A stretch of 64,000 nt of DNA, taken from the NCBI GenBank assembly GCA_933822405.4, contig CAKOGP040001869.1, forward strand, positions 392,816-456,815, read 5' to 3'. Below are positions 28,996 to 39,056 of the stretch, piece by piece; the stretch's first letter is position 1, and each line of letters begins with the position of its first letter. The DNA comes from Cylindrotheca closterium. Its lineage: Eukaryota > Bacillariophyta > Bacillariophyceae > Bacillariales > Bacillariaceae. The position numbers and the translations under genes are program-made. The notes under the pieces are model-generated. The model searched no databases, was not told the origin of the DNA, and saw nothing but the letters and a program-made list of their open reading frames with translations.

Positions 28996-29457
28996 ACATT
29001 GGGAATACCTGTTGGTATGGCGAGGCGCTATGATCATATTTAGCGACTTGAATTGCCTCGCCATTCCGTTATCTGTCCACAACAACTGTGTTATTTTCTG
29101 TTGCAACCAAAGCATAAAACATACGACTACAATATACTGGGGAAAAAGCGTTGCACAGAATCAGAATCAATGAATCCTTTTATGAATGAATGTACAATCA
29201 AATGCACATAATATATAATCATGTAACTAATAGAATATAAAGGACATTTATATATATATATATATTTGTTTACGGCTAAGCCCTTGTTTCTGGTTCTACT
29301 TCTAGAATTAGATGATACCGAAATGTCAGGTGTATTTGATATAATAGTACTTCTAAACTTAGGATCTATCCTTCGGCATCGCACAGTTGCAATCAGGCCG
29401 AACAACCAATTAAACCCCATAGAACCAGTTCAGACGAATGCAAAAGTACCCAAGAAA
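28996..29457. other. Convergent 3' region with (TA)n run
   Basis: 462 bp between convergent stop codons of the TPR and GBP genes. It is AT-rich with a (TA)n microsatellite at about 29249-29265. No gene recognised. Confidence 0.5.
29249..29265. repeat. (TA)n microsatellite
   Basis: Uninterrupted TA dinucleotide run of about eight units in a convergent 3' intergenic region. Confidence 0.85.
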
Positions 29458-31881
29458 TCATGAGCAGCAACAAGTGACTGGACAAGCTTGGGCCTCTGCT
29501 AATTCGGCTCTCTCCAATAGTTTTTCATTATGTTGTTCCTTGTCAACGATTCGTTTCTGTGCCTCGATCAATTTGTCCTGCTTTTCATTGATTTCTTCTA
29601 GAAGCTTTCGTTCCGCTTCGGCAAGCATGTCTTCCATCTGCTTTTTGATCTTCTCTTGTTCTTCTACACTCTTTCTCTCAGCAGCCTTCATCTCTTCCTC
29701 CATCTTCTTTTCAGCTTCAGCTCTCAAACGTTTCATTTCAGCATCGTGAGCCAGTTGCTCTTTCTTCAGCCTTTCTTCTCGAGTGGTCACTTCCATCGAA
29801 AGCCTCTTTTCTGCTTCCTCCTTGAGATTACCAATCTCCTTGACTCGCTGTTCCTCCTTTTGTTGTAAAGTCTTTTCGGTTTCCTTTAGCTTGGACTGCA
29901 TTTCATTTTCCAAAGCTGCCAATCGTTCTTCTTCTCGTTTCTTTTGCTCGGCAATTGCCTTGGCCATGGTTTGCTCGTGGTTTGTCTTCAGCGTTTCCAT
30001 TTCCTTCTGGTTCTTTTCCTTGGTTGCCTTCAGATCGTTCTCCATTTTTGCAAGACCAGCCCGTTTCTCTTCAATATCTCGTTCCAAGTTGGCTTGTAAC
30101 TCAAGGGCCTTGTTCAGAAGAACTTGTCTTTCTTGCACGGTGGCCAAGAAGACAGCGTCAGCATCACCGGGATCCTTAATATATTGAAGGAGGGTTTCCT
30201 CCATGGCTGGTCCTCTGGCACAATCACCAAAGAATTGCTCCACTGCTCCCAAGACTTTGGTTTCAAAGTCATATACACTCACTTGGTTTGGATCATCGCG
30301 AATGGTCTTGCGAATGGGTGTATAGAGGCGTTGGGCCACAGACTCACATGCTGTTTGCGATCGTTTGTAATTCTCTTGTTCAATCTGCGACAAGAAGGAT
30401 GTCTTGCTAGGACCATCACAACTGGATTCGTACATTTCCATTACTTCCTTTAGGATAGACGGCAAGGAAATGGATTCCGTGAGTTCAGCCTTGAGCTTTG
30501 TGCTGGTTTTATTGCTGAATTCCAACAAGCTGTCCGCGTCGGCAACTCCCTTTAGTTCTAGTTCCTCGATGATCAAATTCAGGTCTACACCAACAGCCAA
30601 CCAGGTTGGCTTGGAATCGCCATTTTCCAATTTGATGTCTGTCTTTCCAGCACTTCCTTCGTTGTAAACATCAGACGAATCCAAAAACGTTTGCAATCCA
30701 GTCTTGTACTCTTCAATACACTTGGCCACGTGCTCTTCCGCCATAGACTTTAGCAGTTGGTGCTGCAGATCGGGAAGGTTGGGAATGACCCCATCTGAGT
30801 TTACCAACTCGATGCAAGTTTCGCACCACTTGGCAATGACGGATGGATGGGCGTAGTTTCCAAGCTTGTTGCTAGATCGGGGACTCCAGTTCCAGCCCTT
30901 CTTCTCATCGCCCATTGCGAATGGTGTTTCTGCCTCTTTCAGGCAGTATTTGATAACCGTATTCATGTCTTGTTGAAAGGCATCATCGAACTCAGTCCAG
31001 GGAACATCTCCCAACATGGACATTTCTTCGACTTGGAAAGGAAGACCTTCCTTTCGTTTGGGATATCCGATGGACAAGACATTAAAGTCGGCAAAGTCAT
31101 TCAACAATGAGTCTACCACTTGCTTGTCATCGCCATTGTGGTTTTGATGCATGACCCGTTCTAGAACGTATTCCTCAAGACTATATTTTTTCGACGGATC
31201 GTCTTTGCGTGGAGGCAACTGCAAAAAGAAATCCCGAAAGACCCACAAAAAGCTGGGATACTTGACCCGACTCTTGGTGGCTGGAATGCGCCTTCGCACA
31301 GTCTCCAAATAGCGCAAAAAGGTCAAGGATCCTCGATCGGGGTGACTGGTATTGTTAAACACAAAGACACTAGATAGTAGGACACAGGCCAATGCAATCC
31401 GAGCATCATTTGTAGCAGAAGCGTCCGCTCCAGTAGCCGACAAGGGATCTCCCATGCCCTCACAATCCAAGACAAATTTGTAGACCCCAGTGGATTTCTG
31501 TTTAATGGCGGATGTACTGATCCAAATGCCGCGAGTGCATCCCTCCAAAGTGGGTCCAATTTGAAAGGCATTGGAATTCTCTAAAAATCTAGAAACTAAC
31601 AAGGACTTGCCTGTCCGGTAGGGACCGACGCAGGAAATCATGGAGACGGGAGCATTCTTGGGCTTCATAGTTTGAAGCATTTCGACACCCGCGTTGGGGA
31701 CCAAGACCAGTTGAGGTGCCTCATTGGATGCTTCATTTTCGGAACCTCCATTCTTCGGCTTGGCACTAATGGTGTTCGTTTCTGGGTCGTACTCTACATC
31801 ATCTGGTAAGAATAAAGGCACTGATGTGAATGGCTTGTTGGAAATCGAGACGACTTCGTGGTCACTGTCGAGTGAGGCCAT
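29458..31881 (-). CDS. Guanylate-binding-protein-like large GTPase with coiled-coil tail
   Basis: Single exon, 807 aa from the ATG at 31881; the frame extends upstream only through a TTG. After a 75-residue leader the GBP G-domain follows: P-loop GPYRTGKS at about residues 86-93, switch region TLEGCTRGIW, DCEGMGDPL (G3, DxxG), and SFLWVFRDFFLQL, the G4-like RD motif of GBP/atlastin GTPases. A helical middle part follows, and the last 250 residues form a long Glu/Lys/Arg-rich coiled coil. The final residues are CPVTCCCS; a Cys fourth from the end makes a CaaX-like box. No atlastin-type membrane hairpin is seen. Animal GBPs act in membrane-directed defence; plant and protist members are less known. 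Cellular role here is an inference. Confidence 0.85.
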   Translation of the reverse strand: MASLDSDHEVVSISNKPFTSVPLFLPDDVEYDPETNTISAKPKNGGSENEASNEAPQLVLVPNAGVEMLQTMKPKNAPVSMISCVGPYRTGKSLLVSRFLENSNAFQIGPTLEGCTRGIWISTSAIKQKSTGVYKFVLDCEGMGDPLSATGADASATNDARIALACVLLSSVFVFNNTSHPDRGSLTFLRYLETVRRRIPATKSRVKYPSFLWVFRDFFLQLPPRKDDPSKKYSLEEYVLERVMHQNHNGDDKQVVDSLLNDFADFNVLSIGYPKRKEGLPFQVEEMSMLGDVPWTEFDDAFQQDMNTVIKYCLKEAETPFAMGDEKKGWNWSPRSSNKLGNYAHPSVIAKWCETCIELVNSDGVIPNLPDLQHQLLKSMAEEHVAKCIEEYKTGLQTFLDSSDVYNEGSAGKTDIKLENGDSKPTWLAVGVDLNLIIEELELKGVADADSLLEFSNKTSTKLKAELTESISLPSILKEVMEMYESSCDGPSKTSFLSQIEQENYKRSQTACESVAQRLYTPIRKTIRDDPNQVSVYDFETKVLGAVEQFFGDCARGPAMEETLLQYIKDPGDADAVFLATVQERQVLLNKALELQANLERDIEEKRAGLAKMENDLKATKEKNQKEMETLKTNHEQTMAKAIAEQKKREEERLAALENEMQSKLKETEKTLQQKEEQRVKEIGNLKEEAEKRLSMEVTTREERLKKEQLAHDAEMKRLRAEAEKKMEEEMKAAERKSVEEQEKIKKQMEDMLAEAERKLLEEINEKQDKLIEAQKRIVDKEQHNEKLLERAELAEAQACPVTCCCS

Positions 31882-33145
31882 TGTTGGGGGAATCGGGTTG
31901 GCGATGATTGAGGTATTGGATCGGTCCAATACTGGTACCTGGTACGAGTATTGAGAAACGCTTCTCTTTGATCGATCGATTGATTGCGGAACTAAAGATT
32001 TCGGAATCCGAGTCGGCCGATCTTGTGATGGATTCAAATCAAATCACGCTGTTTCAATTTACATTTCGTCGATGCTACAACCAGGATTCCAGATGCCTCA
32101 ACCGTTCAAAAACCACATTGAGCCTCAAACTCATGTTGCGACAATACCAGTATATCAAATACAGTTTATAAACTGTCTTTGGAATGATGTTTTCCCCTTC
32201 AGGCCGGCTTCTGTCCCAACAAGGAAGATGCGCTTCCCCTATTGCCAACAAACTTGGACTCATCTATAGCCTGTACTTGCAATGACGACTCCGCCGTGAA
32301 CCAGTAAAAATTATGCCAGTACAGTACATGTAGTAGTGCGGATATCAAAGAAGCAGTAGCTGCTTGGCGAGGTTTAGAGGAGGTGAAAAAGTAAAGCTAC
32401 TATAGAGGAGAACTACTATTTTAATCCTGCAACAGATGATTGGGAACCAACGAATGGTGCTGGTAGTGGCAGTGAAGTGGGAAATGAGGGAAATTGAAGT
32501 CGCCGACGATGTGCATTTAACGACACGAGTGAAGCAAGAGATAGACGATAAGTATATATATGATGGGGCTTAGGACTTTAGAGGAAACGGCGAAGTCTAG
32601 CACGAGTGCGGAATGGACGTTTTAGACTTATGGCGTCATGGCGTCCATGTTCTCTATCCGATCAATAGACAAGTTATTTCTCACCATCATTAAAAAGGGA
32701 GTTTATTTCGCTTATTCTGCGGTCACCACCGGTGGTCTTTTCAAATTCGCCAGGTTTTTATTAAATCGACCAAGGACAAAGGGAGAACTTCACTTCTGCC
32801 ACCAAATAAGCCCTTCTTCGTTTCTTCTACAGTTGCATAAATGTTGGATTCCTCCCATGACCAGAATGGGACTTTTGCTCCGCTATGTACTGTACCAATT
32901 GCCTGTAGGGTTTACATGTCTCTTAAGCAATTGGGACCTTGCGTTATTGAAATTTGATTGCGGCAGTTTCACTCGGGTTCTCACATAGTTTGTTTCACCG
33001 AAACAAGGTGTCCGAGCAAGAGCCTCACTTCGCCCTGATCCCCGCAAACTTCGTATTCAAACCACTCACAAATTCTCAAGTGAGGACAACAGAGAAGCAT
33101 CAATCGAGTACAGTATACCATAGACTACTGCAAAGCCATCGCACC
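31882..33145. other. Long divergent intergenic region (1.3 kb), no gene recognised
   Basis: It holds the GBP and DUF6824 promoters. Landmarks are an inverted repeat CAATACT/AGTATTG at 31927-31953 around GGTACCTGGTAC, and TACAGTA or TACTGTA at 32320, 32888 and 33109. An open frame of 116 codons at 32638-32988 has an ATG but no recognisable domain; I do not call it. Confidence 0.45.
31927..31953. promoter_or_regulatory. Inverted repeat upstream of the GBP gene
   Basis: Seven-base arms CAATACT and AGTATTG enclose 13 bases containing TACCTGGTAC. It lies 46-72 bp before the GBP start codon. The same ten-base core recurs at 59906-59915 before the ankyrin-like gene. Confidence 0.5.
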
Positions 33146-34191
33146 ATGAATAAAGATTCCACTGAGAGTCGGCAAATACTTACACCAACAGCTCCTATCA
33201 AGAACGAGGAGGAAGCGGAAAAATCTCGTTCTCCATCAACTGTTCCAAAAGCCTCGCGAGAGAAAAAATCGGACGCTGCTCGATACGCCGCTCTTCGCAA
33301 CCATCGTATCCGCTTGGAAGATGCCATCGATCCAGATGCGGAACGGGTCAGCAGAATAAACAAGACAGACATACTCTTTGGAAGAGGCAAAGGGTTTCAG
33401 GTAAGAAAGATCAAGTTGATTTCGAGTCGAACGTTTGCATTTCGATAGGCTAACTGAATATTGAATTCGCTTTTGTTTTCGAACTTCAGAACCACCCTGG
33501 CAATCAGCGCATGAGAGAGATTGTCGAAAAGTACAAGATCAAGTATCACACACTGAGACGAACTGAAAAGCAAGACCTTATCGAAGCTGTCTATCAGGAG
33601 CTCACCGAAGGTGGTGCTCGCTTCTTGAAAAAGTTGGAAAAGGAAGAAACATGGGTAAATGTTGACCGTCCAGTGGCACTTCAAAAGGTCAGTCACACTC
33701 TTCGTTGCCGCAAGGGGGTATTGGACAAGGTGATGAACGACCAAGCCATCACTGCGCCCAACAAGTTTGTTGCTGAGGGAATGAGTCAAGTGCAACAAAG
33801 ACTATTGTCCACCTCATTGGCTGGACTACACACATCCTTCAATCCAGCGTCAGGTGGAATCTCCCCCAGTCTCGAGGCCCAACGATTCTCTGCCGCCAAT
33901 CTTCCCAACTTGGAGGCCCAACGCATAGCCGCCCTCGAACGCTTCCGTGCCTTGACCACGATGCCATTTATGAACACACCCACTCCCGCTCCCCAACAAG
34001 TTCCGAGTCTCATGGATCACTACAATAATCTTAAGAGGGAACAAATAATGCGGGAATATATGATCCAACAAATGCAACAAAAACAACTGTTGTCGGGGAT
34101 GGGTTTCATGAACAACATGGGGAATATGGGAGCACCCAACAAGGTTGCTGATCCATCACCGACAAATCCAACCAACCACATCTTCTACTAA
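33146..34191 (+). CDS. DUF6824-domain protein
   Basis: Two exons, 33146-33400 and 33490-34191, with an 89-bp GTAAGA..CAG intron in phase 0; 318 aa. The intron splits the family signature, DILFGRGKGFQ-NHPGNQRMRE, which continues into KYKIKYHTLRRTEKQDLIEA. This FGRGK..NHPGN block defines DUF6824, a domain expanded in diatoms and other stramenopiles; I know no demonstrated function. The N-terminus is charged and Ser-rich. After residue 180 the protein is Gln/Met/Leu/Pro-rich and probably disordered (QMQQKQLLSGMGFMNNMGN). The layout, a small domain with a Gln-rich tail, is like that of a transcriptional regulator, as an inference. Convergent with CDK7. Confidence 0.8.
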
Positions 34192-34448
34192 TATGAGTGG
34201 TATTGCTACTACTTTAATATGATCCTATGGTATCATTCCATTGTTATCAATATATCATTCTATTCTGCTACAGTACCAGGTAGTTGTGATTAATTCTACT
34301 AGTATCGAGTACGATACGGCGCGGACTTGGAACAAACAAGCAACACCAGTGCTGAAAGTGTCTTCTATCATTAAGGGTACAATTATTGTAAACTACTTCT
34401 ATTCTGCATGTATGATAATAAAAAATATATAGTAATCCAATGCTCTTC

Positions 34449-35529
34449 TCATGATGGCGTATCCAATACAAGTTTTTCCTTGGGTGTCGGCGGTGGTTCA
34501 TTGGAAAAGTAAGGGTGACTCAGCGATTGGGAAGCGGTAAACCGCATATTCGGATCCAATGCCAGTATAGACCTTAGCAGCGAAATGGCGTCTCGAGGAG
34601 CCCCCGTGAAGATTTCGTCAAAGGGGATTGCCGGGACATCATCCCAGAGCAAGCCTCGTGCACAAAGTGGTAATGCTTTGTGATCGGGCCAGTTGGTTTC
34701 ATTCGGTGTCCCAAAGACAGTAAAAATGGTATCCAGCTGGGAAATATCGGTCTGTTTGCCCTGTAGAAAGGGTCTCCTCAATAGCAATTCGGCAAAGATA
34801 CAGCCCACACTCCACATGTCGGCTGCAGAGGAATATTCGTAGGAACCCAACAGTAGTTCTGGTGGTTTGTACCACAGTGTAATTGCTTGGGGAGCTGTGT
34901 GTTTCGTTTAGTTTTGTTTGCGAGAAAAAGTGCGCAAATTATGTGTGTGTGTGTGTGAGAGAGAGAGAATATTCCAAGAAACAAGTTGAATACATTCCCA
35001 GCGCGCAAAGATAACCATCTGGATAGTCTCGTCTGTTTTCTGTTTACTTACACAATCGTTGTTTTGGTGTCCCGTACATTCTTGCTAGACCAAAATCGGC
35101 CAATTTCATGGTACCATCCTTTAAGAAGAGCATGTTATCAGGCTTTAAATCACGATGCAAAATCCACCGATCGTGACAAGCAGAAATAGCACGCAGCAGA
35201 CTCGACAGGTGTTGTTTGATGTCTGAAAACGACATTGGAATAGACTTGTTGTTTAGGACCTTTTCCAGATCCGTCTCGGCACATTCATAAACCAAGCAGA
35301 CAGCTTGATCAGGAGTCACAAATACATCCACCAACTCGATGATATTCTCGTGTCTGAATTCCCTCAAGAGTTTGATCTCTCGAATGGCGGTAAAGTTGAT
35401 TCCTTCACCGGATGTTTTGCTTTTGATTTTCTTGAGGGCCACCACCCGGTTGGATCCTATTTGTTCAGCCATGTGAACCACACCCCAGGTACCTTGACCG
35501 AGGGCCTTGGTGACTCGATAATTTTCCAT
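34449..35529 (-). CDS. CDK7: Cyclin-dependent kinase 7 (CAK / TFIIH kinase)
   Basis: Two exons, 35529-35052 and 34894-34449, with a 157-bp GTAAGT..CAG intron in phase 1; 307 aa. Gly-loop GQGTWGVV, VALKKIK, cyclin-binding helix NFTAIREIKLL (the CDK7/CDKD form of PSTAIRE), HRDLKPDN, ADFGLAR, and a T-loop leading to TLWYKPPELLLG. The C-terminus reads HPYFSNEPPPTP, as in the CDKD group. CDK7 with cyclin H and MAT1 phosphorylates the RNA polymerase II CTD and activates other CDKs. The intron sits within the T-loop and carries a (TG)n(AG)n microsatellite. The ATG at 35529 starts exactly at the kinase N-lobe; upstream frame is not needed. Shares a 219-bp promoter region with EMC7. Confidence 0.9.
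34942..34969. repeat. (TG)n(AG)n compound microsatellite in CDK7 intron
   Basis: About eight TG units run into about six GA units on the plus strand, wholly inside the CDK7 intron (34895-35051). Confidence 0.9.
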
Positions 35530-35748
35530 GCTTGGGTTGTTGTGTTGTGCGTGTCTCTTGGTGGATTTCAAAGATTGAGTCTGGTGTTTCCATGAAGTTG
35601 CGATTGCATCATGATGCTCAATGCATTTCCAACTCATCGGAATGTGGTCTGTTTGTCGTACGTGTACGCAGAAAGAGATCAACCAAAATGCATGGGGCAT
35701 GGGTTGTTGACCCAAATGACAACTCACTTGACTGTGTATGTTTACAAC
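35530..35748. promoter_or_regulatory. Divergent promoter, CDK7 / EMC7
   Basis: 219 bp between the two start codons, so both promoters overlap or abut. No TATA box is obvious on either side. Confidence 0.5.
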
Positions 35749-36533
35749 ATGAACATGCAATCGCTTCTCACTCTTTTCACTCTCTTTTGTGTCCTAGTCA
35801 CAAGGTGAGTATTTCTGATTGTATCTGCGCTGTTTTCATCGTTATTTGGCATTCGTAAAAGGCCTAACAGACTCCCTCGTTGACACCCTCGTTTCCATCA
35901 ATCACGACTTATCTATTTCGGAATTATGTTAGCTGGGCTCAACCCACAAAAGACTTAGAAGGCCGCCTGGAATTCGGTGATAAGACCCCTTTCAATGTCA
36001 CAACAAGAATAACCTTGAATAATGGAGAATTCAGCACCTATTCGAAAATCGATGGAAGCTTTACCATATACGATGTGCCCCCAGGAATTCATCAATTGGA
36101 CATTCACTCCACAAACTATCACTTTGGACAGATCAAGATTCAATTGCTGGAAGATTCTATGGATTCTCCCAACTGTTTAGAATATGCCTTTCCAGGAGCT
36201 ACCAAGCAAATCATTAGCTACCCCTTGGTAATGTATCCATATGCAACCTACCAATACTTTGAACCCCAAAAGGGATTCTCCATTTTGCGATTGCTCAAGA
36301 GTCCCATGGTTCTCATGATGATCTTTGGTGGTTTCATGATGTACGTCATGCCCATGATGATGGAAGGATTGGATCCTGAAGAAAAGGCAGCCATGAAGAA
36401 GCAAATGGAAGCTCAACAGGATCCGACCAAAATGTTTTCGCAAATGTTGGGAGGCCTTACCGGAGCTCCAGAGGAGGAAGACACCGGCAAGTCTCGAAAA
36501 GAGCGACGCAAACTTAGAAGCAAGAAACAATAG
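35749..36533 (+). CDS. EMC7: ER membrane protein complex subunit 7
   Basis: Two exons, 35749-35804 and 35933-36533, with a 128-bp GTGAGT..TAG intron in phase 2; 218 aa. Only the acceptor at 35931-35932 keeps the frame and rebuilds a clean signal peptide, MNMQSLLTLFTLFCVLVTSW, cleaved before Gln. The lumenal part is the EMC7 beta-sandwich: LEGRLEF, FSTYSKIDGSFTIYDVPPG and a following beta strand, as in the carboxypeptidase-regulatory-like fold. One membrane segment, SPMVLMMIFGGFMMYVMPMM, precedes a charged cytosolic tail ending RKLRSKKQ. EMC7 is a lumenal-cap subunit of the EMC insertase for multipass and tail-anchored proteins. Length is close to the human 242 aa. Confidence 0.88.
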
Positions 36534-36573
36534 ATGGTTTGTTTTTACTTTTATTTCTTCGTTGTACTGTATT

Positions 36574-36587
36574 TATATATATATATT
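36574..36587. repeat. (TA)n run in EMC7/NFU convergent gap
   Basis: Short TA run inside the 92-bp gap between convergent EMC7 and NFU-fusion genes; probably part of overlapping 3' ends. Confidence 0.7.
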
Positions 36588-36625
36588 GAATAAATATATC
36601 TCTAGAGTAGTTTCCTGATTACGAC

Positions 36626-37891
36626 TCACTCTTGCGAGACAAATTTGACATGCTTGACAAAATCGATGTCCAACAAGGCCAATTCCAATCCTTGGCGGAC
36701 CTTGTTGGCTCCACGGAATTCAATCTCCACAACGCCAATGGGATCCACATTTAATATATTGACCACTCCTCCCATGGCCTGGATGGCTCCCTTGATGCGA
36801 TTGACCTCCTCTTCCACCACTTGATAGGTCAATTCCGTGGGTTTCGCATCTCCTTCGTCCTCGACTTGGATTATCTCGCCCAAATCGGCAAAGTTCTCCT
36901 TCAAAACTCGTTCAATTCCCATTTTCATGGTGACTGTGGAAGAAGGACAAGATCCACAGGCTCCCTCCAATTTCAAATAGACATTTTTGGTGGCTTCGTC
37001 TACACTCTGGACAGACACGTTCCCACCATCGGAAATCAAGTAGGGACGGACTTCTTCCAACACCTTGTCGACCGTTTCCTTGGAAAAGACAAGTGTTCCA
37101 GCCTCTGTCTTTTCTTCCTTTGTGCTTTTGGCCGGTTTGGTCTCTTTCTTGTTGGCATCAAAAGGAGAAATAACATCCTCGCTTTCCGCAGAAGCAGCTG
37201 GAGTCTCTTCTGTTGCCGCCGAAGAGTCTCCCATCACGTCTGACGCCCGCGACATGGCCGCCGCTGCCATTTGCATTTCGGAAAAGATTTCATCGTCTTC
37301 CTCGTCCCAATCGTCATCGTCGTCATCATCCTCGTCCTCCAGACCAAGGGAAAGCTTCTTTGCCAAATCTGCCAAGATTGGATCAAAATGCACACTTCCG
37401 CCAGCTTCCATCGCTTGAACCTTCCATTGATTTGCAATCTCTTCCATGGCCCCTTGACTGGGAACCACAAAGGTCAGTGCGCGGACATGGGCCATCTTGT
37501 CGGCATATTCGTCCATGTGCTCTTGCAAGGTGGACGCCAAATCCACAGAAACACCCACGTGCTGACAGTGCTCCCATCCTTCGGATCCACGCTTGTAGTC
37601 TTTGTTGAGGACAGCATAAGTTCCAGCGACTTTGGCACCCTTAAGACCAGCCATGAGCACTTTAAAGGGAAGAACGCGCTTGCCATTCAAGACGGGAGCT
37701 TTGAGACCTGGGGCAGCATCTTCTTCTTGCGTGGCCCACAATTGCGTCAAAGTTTGTTGTTGACATTGTTGTTGTTGTTGTCGTTGTGGAGGAGGAGTAG
37801 AAACAGCGGTAAAGGCCGAAGCCCGAGGTCCGCAGCAGGCCACCAAAAGCAGTGACGAGAGAGCAAATTTTTGTTTTCGATTGAAGGACAT
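36626..37891 (-). CDS. Plastid NFU-type Fe-S scaffold fused to a GIY-YIG-like domain
   Basis: Single exon, 421 aa. The signal peptide (LSSLLLVACCGPR) runs into ASAFTAV at residues 24-30, the diatom plastid-import motif, then a Gln-rich transit region. Residues about 75-170 read GTYAVLNKDYKRG, QHVGVSVDLASTLQEHM, VRALTFVVPS and EEIANQWKVQA, the layout of the degenerate GIY-YIG domain found in plant plastid GRXS16. An acidic linker follows. The NFU domain starts near residue 265 (VLEEVRPYLISDGGNVSV) and has the cluster-binding CGSC at 312-315. The last 70 residues resemble a second NFU fold without Cys. NFU proteins pass 4Fe-4S clusters to photosystem I and other plastid targets. The GIY-YIG assignment is by pattern only. 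Confidence 0.85.
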   Translation of the reverse strand: MSFNRKQKFALSSLLLVACCGPRASAFTAVSTPPPQRQQQQQCQQQTLTQLWATQEEDAAPGLKAPVLNGKRVLPFKVLMAGLKGAKVAGTYAVLNKDYKRGSEGWEHCQHVGVSVDLASTLQEHMDEYADKMAHVRALTFVVPSQGAMEEIANQWKVQAMEAGGSVHFDPILADLAKKLSLGLEDEDDDDDDDWDEEDDEIFSEMQMAAAAMSRASDVMGDSSAATEETPAASAESEDVISPFDANKKETKPAKSTKEEKTEAGTLVFSKETVDKVLEEVRPYLISDGGNVSVQSVDEATKNVYLKLEGACGSCPSSTVTMKMGIERVLKENFADLGEIIQVEDEGDAKPTELTYQVVEEEVNRIKGAIQAMGGVVNILNVDPIGVVEIEFRGANKVRQGLELALLDIDFVKHVKFVSQE

Positions 37892-38222
37892 GATGTTGCA
37901 AGTCGAAGGTTTGTTGGTCGTTGTTCTTGTCGTGATGGTTGGTTGAAACTGGAAACTCTGGAAGCATCAGATGACGTCAGCATAGAAGGGGGTGAAATTT
38001 GAGGGTCAATCACTTTTATGATGGGGAGGAGAAGTCGACTGGGTGGATTGCACCAAGAATTGAGATCTTGAAACGCAGAGGGCATTGCAACAGAAGACGA
38101 AGCATCGTAATACTGGTTTACAAGAAGCAGGAATTGTAGTCATATATACTACACAAAGAATATATTCAATATTGGTAGAAAGGCTCAGCTAAAAGTCTCG
38201 CAAGAAGTGACAAAATTCCAAA
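37892..38222. promoter_or_regulatory. Divergent promoter, NFU fusion / MPO1-like
   Basis: 331 bp between two start codons. The half near the MPO1-like gene is AT-rich (TATATACTACACAAAGAATA region at 38143-38172). No gene recognised. Confidence 0.45.
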
Positions 38223-38810
38223 ATGGAAAAGCAACAAACACAATCAAAGGGTCTCCAGCCGGAAATTGGCATGGTCGGATCCATTCTGTTTTTCGTGGCG
38301 CTCTTTTCATTGGCCATTCCGGATAAAGAAGGCTATGAACAATTCAGAAAATGTCATGGAAATTGTGTGAACGGTATATTGCATGCTATTGGAATGCCAA
38401 TGGCTGTATCGGGAGTCTTTTTGGTGGTCAAGTCGGTATCCGACTCGGCGGAATTCACGAGGCATTTGCAGTTCTGTGTCACCACGGGGTACTTGTATTT
38501 ATATCTCCAATACGAAACCGATCCATTCAGTCCATGGATCTTTTATGTTTTGTACTTGGGAATATTTGATCGGATTCTATATCCCTACTTGTACTTGAAT
38601 ACTACATTGGGCCGACTCAAGACGTTGGTGATTGGAATTGGACTGGTTCTCTTCAATGTGGGTGCATTGGAGACTATTGGCCATGGTATCTTTGAACACC
38701 ATCACAGTTATGTTTTGGAGTTCTTCAACTCGGTATTTCACACACCTTTGTATGGCATCAATTCTGTAATGGGATTTGTGAGTCCTCGATCTGACCACGT
38801 CTGTTGGTAG
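38223..38810 (+). CDS. MPO1-like (DUF962) membrane dioxygenase
   Basis: Single exon, 195 aa. Four or five hydrophobic segments alternate with conserved His: CHGNCVNGILHAIGMPM near residue 45-60, and ETIGHGIFEHHHS near residue 155, followed by FNSVFHTPLYGINSVMGF. The HxxN..H and GHxxFE pattern defines the DUF962/YGL010w family. Yeast Mpo1 is an Fe(II)-dependent ER dioxygenase that removes one carbon from 2-hydroxy fatty acids from phytosphingosine. All key His appear kept. Size matches the family (about 175-200 aa). The biochemical role in this organism is by family inference. Confidence 0.78.
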   Translation: MEKQQTQSKGLQPEIGMVGSILFFVALFSLAIPDKEGYEQFRKCHGNCVNGILHAIGMPMAVSGVFLVVKSVSDSAEFTRHLQFCVTTGYLYLYLQYETDPFSPWIFYVLYLGIFDRILYPYLYLNTTLGRLKTLVIGIGLVLFNVGALETIGHGIFEHHHSYVLEFFNSVFHTPLYGINSVMGFVSPRSDHVCW

Positions 38811-39056
38811 TTTTAAAACTAGCCTGACTTGATATATATAGAAGTAGAGATTTCAAATTAATTTTGACAAGCTACGTAGTACTCAATATTTTTTAATCAA
38901 CAAAGAAAGTATAAAAGAATAGCATAAGAATAATTCCACAACGAACAGATGGTCATAGAGTATTAGTAGCAACCATTTTATGGCCTACCCGTAGACCAAC
39001 ACACATCGACATCAAGCATCGAACATTCATGAACAGCGATCGGCGGCATTCGCCCA
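38811..39056. other. Convergent 3' region, MPO1-like / coiled-coil gene
   Basis: 246 bp, AT-rich, between convergent stop codons. Nothing recognised. Confidence 0.4.

Noticed and set aside
32638..32988. 116-codon ATG-started frame in the long intergenic region
   Set aside because: No recognisable domain, no clear promoter or splice context, and composition like the flanks.
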